Source: Brassicibacter mesophilus
GTDB lineage: Bacteria > Bacillota > Clostridia > Tissierellales > Proteiniboraceae
Direction: 5' to 3'
DNA: 64,000 bases
NCBI RefSeq assembly: GCF_050433385.1
Contig: NZ_JBNPXI010000005.1
Span: forward strand, 1-64,000
Both the position numbers and the translations under genes were made by a program. Positions 7,320 through 16,611 of this stretch are shown here, piece by piece (position 1 is the stretch's first letter; each line of letters opens with the position of its first letter). Below the pieces are notes generated by a model that was not told the origin of the DNA, made no database searches, and saw only the letters and a list, made by a program, of their open reading frames with translations.

Positions 7320-8846
7320 ATGAAGAATAAGAAAGTAAAAATTGTAGTACTTATCGTAATGGTATTGTTAGCAACAGTATCCATTCTATTTAGGAAAAAT
7401 ATTATATCTGTATTCAGATCTGGCGGTGCAGAAAATAGTGAGTTGAATATGGAACAGAATTCAACTGCTACAGTAAAAACAGGAGATATAGAAATGAGTA
7501 TAGCAGGTAGTGGGAATATTGAATCAAAGCTTGTTAAAGAACTTAAAACTCAGAATGGTGGTATTGTAAGTAGTATTTATGTCAGAGAAGGAGAGAAGAT
7601 AGAAAAAGGGGATGTGATACTTGAATTAAATAATGATACGGATAATATTAGTATTAATCAAGGAAACCTAAGTATTTTCGAAGAAGAAATGAATCTTAAA
7701 AAATTGAAAGAAAGTGTATCGGATTTAAAAGTTAAAGCTCCTTTTTCAGGAGTAGTTACTGAAACTTTTATTGATGAAGGAGATACGGTTTCTGCAGACC
7801 AAGAGCTTTTAAAGATTGTAGATAAAAGTGTTTTAGAAGCAGTGGCTCCATTTAATAAAACAGTAATTGACAAAATTAATGTTGGAGATAGTGTAAATGT
7901 AGTTTTTCAGAATAATATGGAGACCGCACAAGGAAAAATCACGAAAATAAGTGATCAAGGCTATGGAACTGAATATGGAGGGCTGTTATATGACGTCACT
8001 GTTGAAATAAAAAATCCTGGAGCATTGATAGAAGGTACAGAAGTTCAGATTGGCGTAAATGACAATTCATTTATTATAAACTCAACAGAACGCTCTAAAT
8101 TGAAATGGAAATCTGATAAGTCTGTGGAGCTTAAAGCATCAGGTAAACTGACTAAGATTCTTGTTCAGAAAGGGCAAAAGGTGACAAAAGGTCAAATTAT
8201 TGCAGAAATAGAAAATGAAAACCTAACGAGAGATATTCAGATACAGGAAAAACATCTTGAAAATACAAGACTAGAGCTTAACAAAAAGAAAAATGAACTT
8301 AGTGATAACATAATTCTTTCTCCTATCTCTGGAACTTTGATAGAACTAGGAGTAGTTAGCGGCGAAAATATACTCCAGGACTCGACAGTAGGTAAAATAA
8401 CAGACCTTGAGAATCTTGAAGTTACAATTCCAATTGATGAGCTTGACATATTAAAAATTAAAAATGGTCAAGAGGCAATAATTAATACTTTAGCTATGGA
8501 AGGCACTGAATTTAGAGGAAAGGTAACAAATATTTCTCAAGTTGGAAAAGTGGAAAATGGGTTTTCTACATATAATGTAACTGTAAGTATTGATAACCCT
8601 AAAGATTTAAAGCTGGGAATGAGTGCAAAGGTAAGGATTCTCATAGACTCAAAGAAGGATGCACTATTAGTTCCTTTAGACTGTATAACTACGAGAGATC
8701 ATAAGAGTTATGTTAAAGTAAAAGACACTAAGGATGAGATTAAAGAAATAGAAGTTCAAATAGGATTGGTATCTAATGATTTTGCAGAAATAGTAAGTGG
8801 AGAATTGAAAGATGGAGATATTGTGTTAAGGGGGATGTCATTTTAA
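7320..8846 (+). CDS. HlyD/MacA-like efflux adaptor with duplicated core (YknX-like)
   Basis: 508-aa membrane-anchored adaptor (transmembrane segment about 6-24), longer than the usual 370-400 aa. Two lipoyl/barrel cores follow one another. The first (about 55-250) has GGIVSSIYVREGEKIEKGDVILEL and APFSGVVTETFIDEGDTV segments; the second (about 258-440) has GKLTKILVQKGQKVTKGQ and SPISGTLIELGVVSGE. A membrane-proximal domain ends the protein. In MacAB/YknXYZ systems the adaptor links ATPase and permease to the outside and contributes to peptide or drug export. The stop overlaps the ATPase start by 1 nt. AAGGAG lies 10 nt before the ATG. Confidence 0.8.
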   Translation: MKNKKVKIVVLIVMVLLATVSILFRKNIISVFRSGGAENSELNMEQNSTATVKTGDIEMSIAGSGNIESKLVKELKTQNGGIVSSIYVREGEKIEKGDVILELNNDTDNISINQGNLSIFEEEMNLKKLKESVSDLKVKAPFSGVVTETFIDEGDTVSADQELLKIVDKSVLEAVAPFNKTVIDKINVGDSVNVVFQNNMETAQGKITKISDQGYGTEYGGLLYDVTVEIKNPGALIEGTEVQIGVNDNSFIINSTERSKLKWKSDKSVELKASGKLTKILVQKGQKVTKGQIIAEIENENLTRDIQIQEKHLENTRLELNKKKNELSDNIILSPISGTLIELGVVSGENILQDSTVGKITDLENLEVTIPIDELDILKIKNGQEAIINTLAMEGTEFRGKVTNISQVGKVENGFSTYNVTVSIDNPKDLKLGMSAKVRILIDSKKDALLVPLDCITTRDHKSYVKVKDTKDEIKEIEVQIGLVSNDFAEIVSGELKDGDIVLRGMSF

Positions 8847-9529
8847 TGGAAAATCCAATTATAGAGATGAAAGATATAAAGAAAACATATAAAACAGGTT
8901 CTCTTGAAGTAGAAGTGTTAAAAGGGATATCGCTGACAGTGGAGAATGGAGAGTTTGTATCTATAATTGGAGCAAGTGGCTCGGGAAAATCTACTCTTAT
9001 GAATATCATTGGATGTTTAGATACATGTTCATCTGGTGAATATATATTAGATTCAAAAGATATTAACTCATATACAGAAAAAGAACTAGCTGTGATAAGA
9101 AATGAGAAAATAGGCTTTATATTTCAAAAGTTCAATTTACTATCTAAGCTAAATGCTTATGACAATGTTGAATTACCTTTACTGTATAGGGGAGTTGATA
9201 AATCTACAAGAAAAGAAAGTGTTTTAAAATCTTTAGAAATGGTTGGATTAGATGATAGATTAAAACATAGACCATCTGAAATGTCAGGTGGTCAGCAGCA
9301 AAGAGTAGCGATTGCAAGAGCACTTGCGGGAAGGCCACCTCTTATCTTGGCTGATGAGCCTACAGGTAATTTAGACAGCAAGTCTAGTGAAGAAGTTATG
9401 GAAATTTTAGTTGAGTTGAATAAGAAAGGTATTACAGTAGTTTTAATAACTCATGATAACAATGTTGCTAAGCTTGCAAATAGAATTATTGAAATAAAAG
9501 ATGGTCAAATAGTAAATGAAATATACTAA
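8846..9529 (+). CDS. ABC transporter ATP-binding protein (MacB/LolD/YknY-like)
   Basis: 227-aa ABC ATPase: Walker A GASGSGKS near residue 40, Q-loop FIFQKFNLL, signature MSGGQQQRVAIARAL, Walker B LILADEPTGNLD, and H-loop VVLITHD. The MSGGQQQR signature and size are typical for ATPases that drive FtsX-fold permeases with periplasmic/extracytoplasmic adaptors. It is sandwiched between the adaptor and the permease of one operon, so it is taken as the energy-coupling subunit of a YknXYZ-like exporter, which in Bacillus counters the SdpC toxin. Confidence 0.9.
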   Translation: MENPIIEMKDIKKTYKTGSLEVEVLKGISLTVENGEFVSIIGASGSGKSTLMNIIGCLDTCSSGEYILDSKDINSYTEKELAVIRNEKIGFIFQKFNLLSKLNAYDNVELPLLYRGVDKSTRKESVLKSLEMVGLDDRLKHRPSEMSGGQQQRVAIARALAGRPPLILADEPTGNLDSKSSEEVMEILVELNKKGITVVLITHDNNVAKLANRIIEIKDGQIVNEIY

Positions 9530-9546
9530 AATTAAAGGTGATATAC

Positions 9547-10725
9547 ATGAATCTACTTACTACAATTAAATTATCAATTAAAGAGATATTATCTAATAAG
9601 TTACGGTCATTATTAACTATGTTAGGAGTAATAATTGGGGTATTCTCTATAATAGTTTTAGTATCAATAGGGAAAGGTGCAACAGCAAGCATAACAGCAG
9701 ACTTAGAAGAAGGATCAGACATAATAAATGTTAATATCTATCCTTACAAGCCAGATGATCTCATGAACTATGATGAAACCATAGAATTTTTTAGTGATTT
9801 TGACCCCAAGAGCATAGCACCTATTGTAAATAATAATATAGAGATAAAATATGGTGATTTTAAATCTTCAGTATCTGTTACAGGGATAGATATAAGCTAT
9901 TTATCATTAAACAACCTACCTCTAATAAACGGTAGAACTATTACTCCGTTAGATTTAAAGTATAGGCATAAGGTGACAGTGATTAATGAGCTAATGGCTA
10001 AAAACTTTTTTAAGGACAAAAATCCTATTGGGAAAACAATAAAAATGAATGGTGATGATTATCAGGTAATAGGTATTATAAAAGACCAAGAAGCGTCAAT
10101 GTTTAGAAGACCACAAGAAGAATCATATGTTCCTATAACGACTGCACAGAGAGCTTTCCAGACAAAAGGCATATCAAGTATACAAATTCAGGCTGCTAGT
10201 AGCGGGCAGGTATTGGCTTTGTCTGATCAAATAAAGGATGCATTGGAGGAAAAATACCCTACTGATGAAGGTCAATACGAACAATATTATATATATACTC
10301 CAGAGGAAATAATTAAAGAAGTAAACACTGTTACTGGCACCCTTACTATGATGATTGCAGGAATTGCTGGGATTTCTCTTCTAGTAGGAGGAATAGGTAT
10401 TATGAACATAATGTTTGTTTCAGTTACAGAAAGAACTAGAGAGATAGGAATAAGAAAATCCATAGGAGCACAAAGAAAAAATATATTGCTGCAGTTTCTT
10501 ATTGAATCTAGTGTTGTTAGTGGAGTAGGAGGAATTATTGGCATATTGTTGGGGATTGGAGTCAGTACGCTAATTGGAAAGTTAAGTCCTCTGCAAACTA
10601 AAGTAGATATGGAAATAATATTATTTGCTTTTAGTTTTTCTTTAGCAATTGGAATTGTTTTTGGAATTTATCCAGCTAATAAAGCCGCTAAGTTGAAACC
10701 TATTGATGCTTTAAGATTTGAATGA
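9547..10725 (+). CDS. MacB/FtsX-type ABC permease (YknZ-like)
   Basis: 392-aa permease with the MacB layout: first transmembrane helix with KLRSLLTMLGVIIGVFSIIVLVSIG, an extracytoplasmic MacB_PCD-like domain (about 45-260), then three helices with MFVSVTERTREIGIRKSIGA and the terminal GIYPANKAAKLKPIDALRFE motif. The ATG at 9547 is preferred over GTG 9538, which sits in the AAAGGTG ribosome binding site. It is the third gene of the operon and is followed by a strong terminator. It probably works with the adaptor and ATPase to move a substrate from the membrane outer leaflet; substrate unknown. Confidence 0.9.
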   Translation: MNLLTTIKLSIKEILSNKLRSLLTMLGVIIGVFSIIVLVSIGKGATASITADLEEGSDIINVNIYPYKPDDLMNYDETIEFFSDFDPKSIAPIVNNNIEIKYGDFKSSVSVTGIDISYLSLNNLPLINGRTITPLDLKYRHKVTVINELMAKNFFKDKNPIGKTIKMNGDDYQVIGIIKDQEASMFRRPQEESYVPITTAQRAFQTKGISSIQIQAASSGQVLALSDQIKDALEEKYPTDEGQYEQYYIYTPEEIIKEVNTVTGTLTMMIAGIAGISLLVGGIGIMNIMFVSVTERTREIGIRKSIGAQRKNILLQFLIESSVVSGVGGIIGILLGIGVSTLIGKLSPLQTKVDMEIILFAFSFSLAIGIVFGIYPANKAAKLKPIDALRFE

Positions 10726-10748
10726 TATAGAAATAATTATAAATATAG

Positions 10749-10783
10749 AATACATCTGCAAATTACTGCAGATGTATTTTTAA
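10749..10783 (+). terminator. Rho-independent terminator of the exporter operon
   Basis: 12-bp perfect stem (10749-10760, AATACATCTGCA, with 10767-10778) closed by a 6-nt loop and followed by a T run. Confidence 0.85.
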
Positions 10784-10946
10784 TCTTCAGAATTAACTAC
10801 AAATTTTTAATAATTATAATATATACAATTAAAAGCCCTTGTACTATAATATAGTATGATAATAATTTAAATATTACGTAAAAAATTTTATCGTGATAAA
10901 AATTAAACTAATATAAATTTAAGCATATAGAATAAGGAGACTTAAA

Positions 10947-12077
10947 ATGAATAAAGTAATATTATATGTAATATTTATATTTGCTGTGTTAGGCTGCTTA
11001 GATAAAATAACAGGAAACAAATTTGGTCTTGGAAAGAAGTTCGATGAAGGTTTTATGGCTATGGGGAATTTATCACTAGCAATAATAGGAATATATGCTT
11101 TGGCTCCAGTACTTACAAACGGATTATCAAGGGTTATAACTCCGATATTTTCAATGCTAGGCGCTGATCCATCCATATTTCCAGCGTCAATATTAGCTTG
11201 TGACATGGGGGGATATATTTCTTCGGTAAAGATTGCCCAAACTAAGGAATTGGGTCTTTTTTCAGGACTCATATTATCATCTATGCTAGGTGCGACTATA
11301 ATATTTACAATACCTATAGGAGCAGGAACAATTGAGAAAGAAGATTATCCCTTTTTTACAAAAGGCATATTAGCTGGAATGGTTACTATACCAATAGGTT
11401 GCATTGTTGGAGGAATGATGTCAGGAATATCCTTTCAGGTACTTCTGCCAAACCTTTTACCAATTATAATTATGTCATCTTTATTAGGAATTGGACTAAC
11501 GAAATGGCCAAATAAAATGATATCAGCCTTTAGACTATTCAGCAAAATAATAGTTATTACTGGAGCAATAGGGTTAATAATAAGTATTTTACATCAATTA
11601 ACAGGGATTACTTTGCTTAAAGGGATGGAGCCTTTTACAGAAGGATTAAAAATAGTAGGAAGTATAGTTGTAGTATTAGCAGGTGCCTATCCGATGATGC
11701 ATGTAATAACAAAGGTGCTTAAGGGACCGCTATCTATACTAGGCAATAGAATAGGAATAGGAGAAAAGGCCGTAGCAGGAATTATTATTGCCCTTGCAAA
11801 TAGCATACCTGCATTCATATTATTGAAAGATATGGACGACAGAGGGAAAATAATTTGTTCCGCATTTGCAGTCAGTGGAGCCTTCACTTTTGGAGGGCAG
11901 TTAGGGTTTGTGGCTAGCATAGATCAAACAATGATAGCTCCTTTTGTATTGGCAAAGCTAACAGCAGGAATAAGTGCTGTTGCGTTAGCGCTTTTACTTA
12001 CTAGGGATATGCAGGAGCTTCATAATGCTTCTGTTTATAGAATTCCATTAACACAATCAAATAGGGGGGATTTTTAA
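10947..12077 (+). CDS. eutH: EutH-family ethanolamine permease
   Basis: 376-aa polytopic membrane protein of about ten helices with clear EutH motifs: FDEGFMAMGNLSLAIIGIYA, ILACDMGGY, GILAGMVTIPIGCIVGGM and the ALANSIPAF segment. EutH transports ethanolamine (facilitating entry at low pH in enterics). No other eut genes, microcompartment shell genes or Eut two-component regulator is nearby, so this is an orphan copy; the substrate could differ. It overlaps the following aminopeptidase gene by 1 nt, an unusual operon partner. AAGGAG precedes the ATG at the right spacing. Confidence 0.8.
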   Translation: MNKVILYVIFIFAVLGCLDKITGNKFGLGKKFDEGFMAMGNLSLAIIGIYALAPVLTNGLSRVITPIFSMLGADPSIFPASILACDMGGYISSVKIAQTKELGLFSGLILSSMLGATIIFTIPIGAGTIEKEDYPFFTKGILAGMVTIPIGCIVGGMMSGISFQVLLPNLLPIIIMSSLLGIGLTKWPNKMISAFRLFSKIIVITGAIGLIISILHQLTGITLLKGMEPFTEGLKIVGSIVVVLAGAYPMMHVITKVLKGPLSILGNRIGIGEKAVAGIIIALANSIPAFILLKDMDDRGKIICSAFAVSGAFTFGGQLGFVASIDQTMIAPFVLAKLTAGISAVALALLLTRDMQELHNASVYRIPLTQSNRGDF

Positions 12078-13855
12078 TGAAAGTAAATGAAAAGCTACAA
12101 GAGCTTAGAGGATTAATGCAGCAACAAGGAATAGACGCATACATAATTCCCAGCTTTGATGCACATCAAAGCGAATATGTTCCAGAGCATTGGAAATCTA
12201 GAGCATGGATATCAGGCTTTACAGGTTCAGCTGGTACAGTAGTTGTTACAATGGATGAAAGTGGACTTTGGACTGACGGTAGATATTTTATTCAAGCAGA
12301 AAAACAGCTTACAGGATCAGAAATAAAGCTATTTAAGATGAGAGAACCAGGAGTGCCTACATATAAGGAATGGCTTGCAGAGGTTCTCCCTGAAAAAGCA
12401 TGTGTTGGATTTGATGGAAAGGTTTTTTCATGCAATCAAGTTAAGCAACTAGAAAACACTCTTAGCAAAAAAAACATTAGATTAAATGATGAATATGATT
12501 TTATCGATGCAATATGGAAAGGAAGACCAGAGCTTCCACTAGATAAAATATTTGCTCACGATGTAAAATATACAGGACTCTCTACTGCAGAAAAACTTGA
12601 ACAAATAAGACAAGAAATGAGAAAAAAAGGTGCAGATTACTATGTAATAAGCAGTCTTGACGATATAGCATGGATGTTCAATATTAGAGGAAATGATGTG
12701 CAAAATAATCCTGTTGCTATTTCTTATGCATTGATATCATTAGATAAAGCATGGCTATTTATAGATAAGAGAAAAGTCGATAAGGATGTTGAGAAAGTAT
12801 TAAATGAAAATGGCGTAGACGTAATGGAGTATATTGAAATAGAAAATATGCTGACCTCTTTAGAAAAAACCACAAAAGTATTTTATGATCCCGACAAGGT
12901 TAGCATATGGCTTAACAGATGCATGCCTAAAAGCTGTGAAAAAGTAGAAGGAAAAGATATTGCAATGCTTCTTAAAACAATAAAGAATGATGTTGAAATT
13001 CAAAATCTCAAGAAATGTCAAATAAGAGATGGAGTAGCTATGGTAAGATTTCTTCATTGGCTTGATGATAATATAGGAAAAGAGTCAATTACAGAAATAT
13101 CAGCATCTGATAAGCTAGAAAGTTTTAGAAGTCAAGGCGAAGACTTTATAGGCATTAGTTTTGATACAATAGCTGGTTATAAAGAGCATGCTGCTATGAT
13201 GCATTATAAGGCTACAGAAGAAAGCCAATATACACTACAGAGTGAAGGCATGTTCTTAGTTGACTCAGGTGGACAATATCTTGATGGAACTACAGACATC
13301 ACTAGAACTATGGTATTAGGAGATATAACTGATGAAGAGAGAAAAGATTTTACATTAGTTTTAAAGGGACATATAGCATTATGCCAAGCTAAATTCCTTC
13401 ATGGAGTGACTGGAACAAATCTAGATGTACTTGCAAGACTTCCATTGTGGGAGCAAGGTATTGATTACAAGTGCGGAACAGGACATGGCGTAGGATATTT
13501 ACTAAGCGTGCATGAAGCACCGCAAAGATTTAGTATGGAATATAACAATACAAAGCTAGAAAAGGGTATGGTTATTACAAACGAGCCAGGTGTATATAAG
13601 GAAGGAAGGCATGGCATAAGAATAGAAAATACATTACTAGTAGTAGAAGATGAGCTTACAGAATCAGGACAGTTTATGAGATTTGATGTTATATCCTACT
13701 GTCCTATAGATTTAGATGGTATAGACGCAAACTTACTTACAGATAAGGAGAAAACATGGCTAAATAATTATCATAAAAAAGTATATGAAGCTTTATCTCC
13801 GTATTTAGATGAAGAAGAAAAAGAGTGGTTGAAAAAAGAAACTAGAGAGATATAA
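12077..13855 (+). CDS. M24 aminopeptidase P (Xaa-Pro aminopeptidase), three-domain form
   Basis: 592-aa protein of the long, eukaryote-like aminopeptidase P type: two creatinase-like N-terminal domains and a C-terminal pita-bread metallopeptidase domain. Metal-binding motifs are intact: VDSGGQYLDGTTDITRT (Asp residues from about 396), GTGHGVGYLLSVHE, NEPGVYKEGRHGIRIEN. It removes N-terminal residues before proline in the cytosol. The last 25 codons are present a second time as a diverged copy at 21072-21143, with a 7-kb gene block between. The gene is translationally coupled to eutH. Confidence 0.85.
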   Translation: MKVNEKLQELRGLMQQQGIDAYIIPSFDAHQSEYVPEHWKSRAWISGFTGSAGTVVVTMDESGLWTDGRYFIQAEKQLTGSEIKLFKMREPGVPTYKEWLAEVLPEKACVGFDGKVFSCNQVKQLENTLSKKNIRLNDEYDFIDAIWKGRPELPLDKIFAHDVKYTGLSTAEKLEQIRQEMRKKGADYYVISSLDDIAWMFNIRGNDVQNNPVAISYALISLDKAWLFIDKRKVDKDVEKVLNENGVDVMEYIEIENMLTSLEKTTKVFYDPDKVSIWLNRCMPKSCEKVEGKDIAMLLKTIKNDVEIQNLKKCQIRDGVAMVRFLHWLDDNIGKESITEISASDKLESFRSQGEDFIGISFDTIAGYKEHAAMMHYKATEESQYTLQSEGMFLVDSGGQYLDGTTDITRTMVLGDITDEERKDFTLVLKGHIALCQAKFLHGVTGTNLDVLARLPLWEQGIDYKCGTGHGVGYLLSVHEAPQRFSMEYNNTKLEKGMVITNEPGVYKEGRHGIRIENTLLVVEDELTESGQFMRFDVISYCPIDLDGIDANLLTDKEKTWLNNYHKKVYEALSPYLDEEEKEWLKKETREI

Positions 13856-13926
13856 TGAAAAAAGTACGCCAATATTACATCAAAAGTTGAAGGAGAAAAA
13901 CACATATTACAAAATATTATACTTTT

Positions 13927-13962
13927 ACTGGATAAAGAAGTACTTCTTTATCCAGTTTTTAT
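13927..13962 (+). terminator. Strong terminator after the aminopeptidase gene
   Basis: A 30-nt perfect palindrome (13927-13956; arms begin ACTGGATAAAGAAG) followed by TTTTT. It ends the eutH-aminopeptidase transcript. The rest of 13963-14273 holds a possible -10 near 14035 and the repeat at 14174, but no gene that I can support. Confidence 0.85.
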
Positions 13963-14173
13963 ATTAATTCAAATAGCTGGTTATTTTCTCAAAATATATA
14001 CATAAATTAGTTTGCATTCATATTTATGGTAAGATATAATTAAAGAAAAATTACTTAAAAAGGAAAATAGTTAAGAATACTAAAGAAAATAAAAGATTTA
14101 TAGAAGAAAGGGAGTATATTAATTGGAGTATATGTTAGGAGAAATACAGGATAGATATAAATTATTAAATAGA

Positions 14174-14224
14174 TAGGTAGTTGCAAAACTAAATAGCTAT
14201 TAGGCTAAACATAAGGTAAATAGT
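14174..14224 (+). repeat. 51-bp direct repeat, copy 1
   Basis: Starts TAGGTAGTTGCAAAACTAAA. It matches 14792-14842 at 47 of 51 positions. The two copies flank the broken GyrI-like gene. Confidence 0.8.
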
Positions 14225-14273
14225 TATGAAGCTCTACAACTGATTATTTATAAAATAAAAAAGGGGGTTCAAT

Positions 14274-14786
14274 ATGGCAAAACTAGTGAAGTTACAAATC
14301 AAACAAATGCCTGATATGTGTATTATTGGGAAAGCAGTATATCCGAGTATGGATATGAAAGAAAATCCGATTCCAGCATTCTGAGATAAGTGTTTCAGTG
14401 ATGGTACATTTACTAAATTAGAAGAGCTATCCCAATATCATATTGATAGTGCATATGCAGGATGGATGAGTGATTGGGGCAAAGAGGACGGTAAATTTAC
14501 ATATATGTGCGGGATGCTGATGAAGCCAGAAACTCCTGTACCAGAGGGATATGTTTGTCGAAAGATACCTTCTGCTACAGTAGCTGTTGGTTGGATTCAA
14601 GGACCAGAAAAAGAAGTTTATTCAGTTGCACATGAATTCACACAAAAATCACTAGAAGAACAAGGATACGTAGTAGATAGTAATGTCCTTTGGTGCATGG
14701 AACTATATGTTTGTCCGCGCTTTACAAAGCCAATGGAAAATGGAGACATCATACTAGATTATTATATACCATGCAAAAAGAAATAA
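14274..14786 (+). pseudogene. GyrI-like/effector-binding domain protein with an in-frame TGA
   Basis: Reading from ATG 14274 (behind AAGGGGG) gives MAKLVKLQIKQMPDMCIIGK and then NPIPAF, a TGA at 14382-14384 (codon 37), and in the same frame DKCFSDGTFTKLEELS on to 14786. The 171-codon product is a GyrI-like small-molecule-binding protein of the type found as AraC effector domains or free-standing. The stop falls exactly where the family commonly has Trp (AFWDKCF), a TGG to TGA change. A shorter product from the ATG at 14466 would lack a third of the fold. It is probably a recent nonsense allele; a sequencing error is possible. It is flanked by 51-bp direct repeats. Confidence 0.75.
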
Positions 14787-14791
14787 ATCAT

Positions 14792-14842
14792 TAGGTAGTT
14801 GCAAAACTAAATAGTTGTTAGGGTAAACATAAGGTAAAAAGT
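14792..14842 (+). repeat. 51-bp direct repeat, copy 2
   Basis: Second copy of the repeat at 14174-14224 (four mismatches). Between here and 15100 I see no gene, only AT-rich sequence with two short GGAGTCCTA repeats (about 15006 and 15052). Confidence 0.75.
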
Positions 14843-15100
14843 GAAAATTTAAATAGAGGATTAGAATTAGTTAAGCCGACATCATTGAAAGTTACTATGA
14901 CATAAAAGAGAACATAGCAAGGCTAAGATATTGTGCTAATAAATATCTTTCTCTCTAGTTATTTAATGTATCGGTGAATATATTAATATATTAGATAAAT
15001 AGTAGGGGAGTCCTAAGAAACAAGTTTTTAAAACTAAGTTTTTAACAGTTGTGGAGTCCTACAAGTGACTATATTAAAAAGAATTAAGGGGGATTTTTAC

Positions 15101-15343
15101 ATGGATTATTTAATAGGTCAAATTACATTATTTCCATATTCTTTTATACCATATGGTTGGCTACCATGCAATGGTACTCTTTTACCAGTAAATCAATATC
15201 AAGCATTGTTTTCATTGATAGGGAACAAATTTGGTGGAGATGGTGTTACTAATTTTGCATTACCTAATATGCAGGGTGCTGAACCAATACCTGGAATGGC
15301 ATATGCAATATGCAATCAAGGCATATATCCACAAAGACCATAG
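15101..15343 (+). CDS. Short phage tail collar-domain protein
   Basis: 80-aa protein: MDYLIGQITLFPYSFIPYGW, NGTLLPVNQYQALFSLIGNKFGGDG, FALPNM, and an ending with PGMAYAICNQGIYPQRP. This is the compact tail-collar fold known from phage tail fibres and the microcystin-dependent protein family, reduced to a single domain. The ATG at 15101 follows AAGGGGG at good spacing and is preferred to 15065. Such small copies are found in clostridia outside prophages. It lies 40 bp before a discoidin-domain protein; both may be co-expressed and surface- or carbohydrate-related. No signal peptide is visible. Confidence 0.75.
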   Translation: MDYLIGQITLFPYSFIPYGWLPCNGTLLPVNQYQALFSLIGNKFGGDGVTNFALPNMQGAEPIPGMAYAICNQGIYPQRP

Positions 15344-15383
15344 ATATTGCTGCATTAATTTGATTGAAGGGAATGAGATAATT

Positions 15384-16397
15384 ATGAGTACAAATTTAGC
15401 TCAGTATAAACCCGCTTCAGCAAGCAGTTATGTAAAGCCATTTGCACCTGATCGGGCTGTTGATAACAATAAACAACCTGCGTTCAGATGGGTATGCAAT
15501 AAATTACCTGGGTGGTTGTGTGTTGATTTAGGAGCAGTATACTATATAGATAGATGGGTAGCTATACATATGGAATCATCAGGCTGGGATAACAGATATA
15601 ACACAGTAGACTATTCTTTACAAGGAAGCTTGGATAATTATACTTGGTTTACTTTAGACACAGTTTCTAATAATACTGCATCAGTTACAGATCGTAAGTT
15701 TACAATAGTTCAAGTGAGATATGTTAGGGTACATGTAACAAAAGGACTAGCTATAAATCCACAATTAGCTTCTATTGCTGAACTACAGATTTATGAAGCC
15801 TGTAGTCCATATCTAACAGGTCTTACTCTAAGTGCTGGTACTTTAAATCCTAAATTTAGCAAAGATATTACACAATATAATGCTACTGTCTCAGGAATAT
15901 CAAGTGTAACTGTTACTCCTACAGCAGAAGATCCACAAGCTAGAATCACTGTAAATGGCATAAATGTTCCAAGTGGACAGCCATCATCAAGTATAAGCTT
16001 GAATATGTGTAGCAATATGATTACAGTGGTATCAACGTCTTCTGATGGAGCATCACATGTGAATTATACAATTGATGTTACCAAGACAGAGCCTAGTGCG
16101 AATTTAACTAAAGTTAATGTAACATATAGAGGTAGAAGTGGTGATGTAACTACAACAATAAACGTTGTTGATAGTCAGACAGAATACTCTGTTGATTTAC
16201 CTGATACAGTAAATAGTGTTACTATCACACCATATTCACAGAATGTGACTGCATCAATATTAGTTAATAATGATCAGATTTTAACTAGTGGTCAGGTTTC
16301 AGCAGCGATATCAGTAGCTAAAAATACGAGAATACCAATAAACGTAACTGTTAGTGGTGATTCAATTAGTAAAGCGTATGGAATTACTATAGTATAA
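15384..16397 (+). CDS. F5/8 type C (discoidin) plus cadherin-like beta-sandwich protein
   Basis: 337-aa protein from ATG 15384 (preceded by GAAGGGAATGAG). Residues 1-135 form an F5/8 type C/CBM32-like domain: NLAQYKPASASS, DRAVDNNKQPAFRW, LGAVYYIDRWVAIHM and RYVRVHVTKG. Two cadherin-like beta-sandwich domains follow: from about 140 with LTGLTLSAGTLNPKF and ITQYNATVSG, and from about 245 with LTKVNVTYRG. These modules bind carbohydrates or mediate adhesion. There is no N-terminal signal peptide, so export would need a non-classical route, or it may act in a tail-like structure with the preceding collar protein. The longer frame from 15231 overlaps the collar gene and is not used. Confidence 0.75.
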   Translation: MSTNLAQYKPASASSYVKPFAPDRAVDNNKQPAFRWVCNKLPGWLCVDLGAVYYIDRWVAIHMESSGWDNRYNTVDYSLQGSLDNYTWFTLDTVSNNTASVTDRKFTIVQVRYVRVHVTKGLAINPQLASIAELQIYEACSPYLTGLTLSAGTLNPKFSKDITQYNATVSGISSVTVTPTAEDPQARITVNGINVPSGQPSSSISLNMCSNMITVVSTSSDGASHVNYTIDVTKTEPSANLTKVNVTYRGRSGDVTTTINVVDSQTEYSVDLPDTVNSVTITPYSQNVTASILVNNDQILTSGQVSAAISVAKNTRIPINVTVSGDSISKAYGITIV

Positions 16398-16458
16398 GGT
16401 TATTAGTAAAAAATATCTTTGTTACTTGCATACAACTTAGAAAGTGCTTAGTATATAT

Positions 16459-16503
16459 AGCACCCATGTCAAAGCTTAATGAAGTTTATATGATATGGGT
16501 GCT
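16459..16503 (+). terminator. Hairpin after the discoidin gene, probable terminator
   Basis: AGCACCCAT (16459-16467) pairs with ATGGGTGCT (16495-16503) around a 27-nt loop. The downstream T content is modest, so it is a weaker candidate. Confidence 0.45.
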
Positions 16504-16611
16504 GTGTATGTTTTAAGCAATTAGTGTCATAGCAACATATAAGTTATTTAATATTCTAAGTTTCAATAGTATTAAATTAGTACCATAAATATTGAAAAGG
16601 AGGAATAAACA

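Noticed and set aside
15065..16397. Prophage
   Set aside because: Only a tail-collar domain is phage-like; no capsid, terminase, lysis or integrase gene is near.
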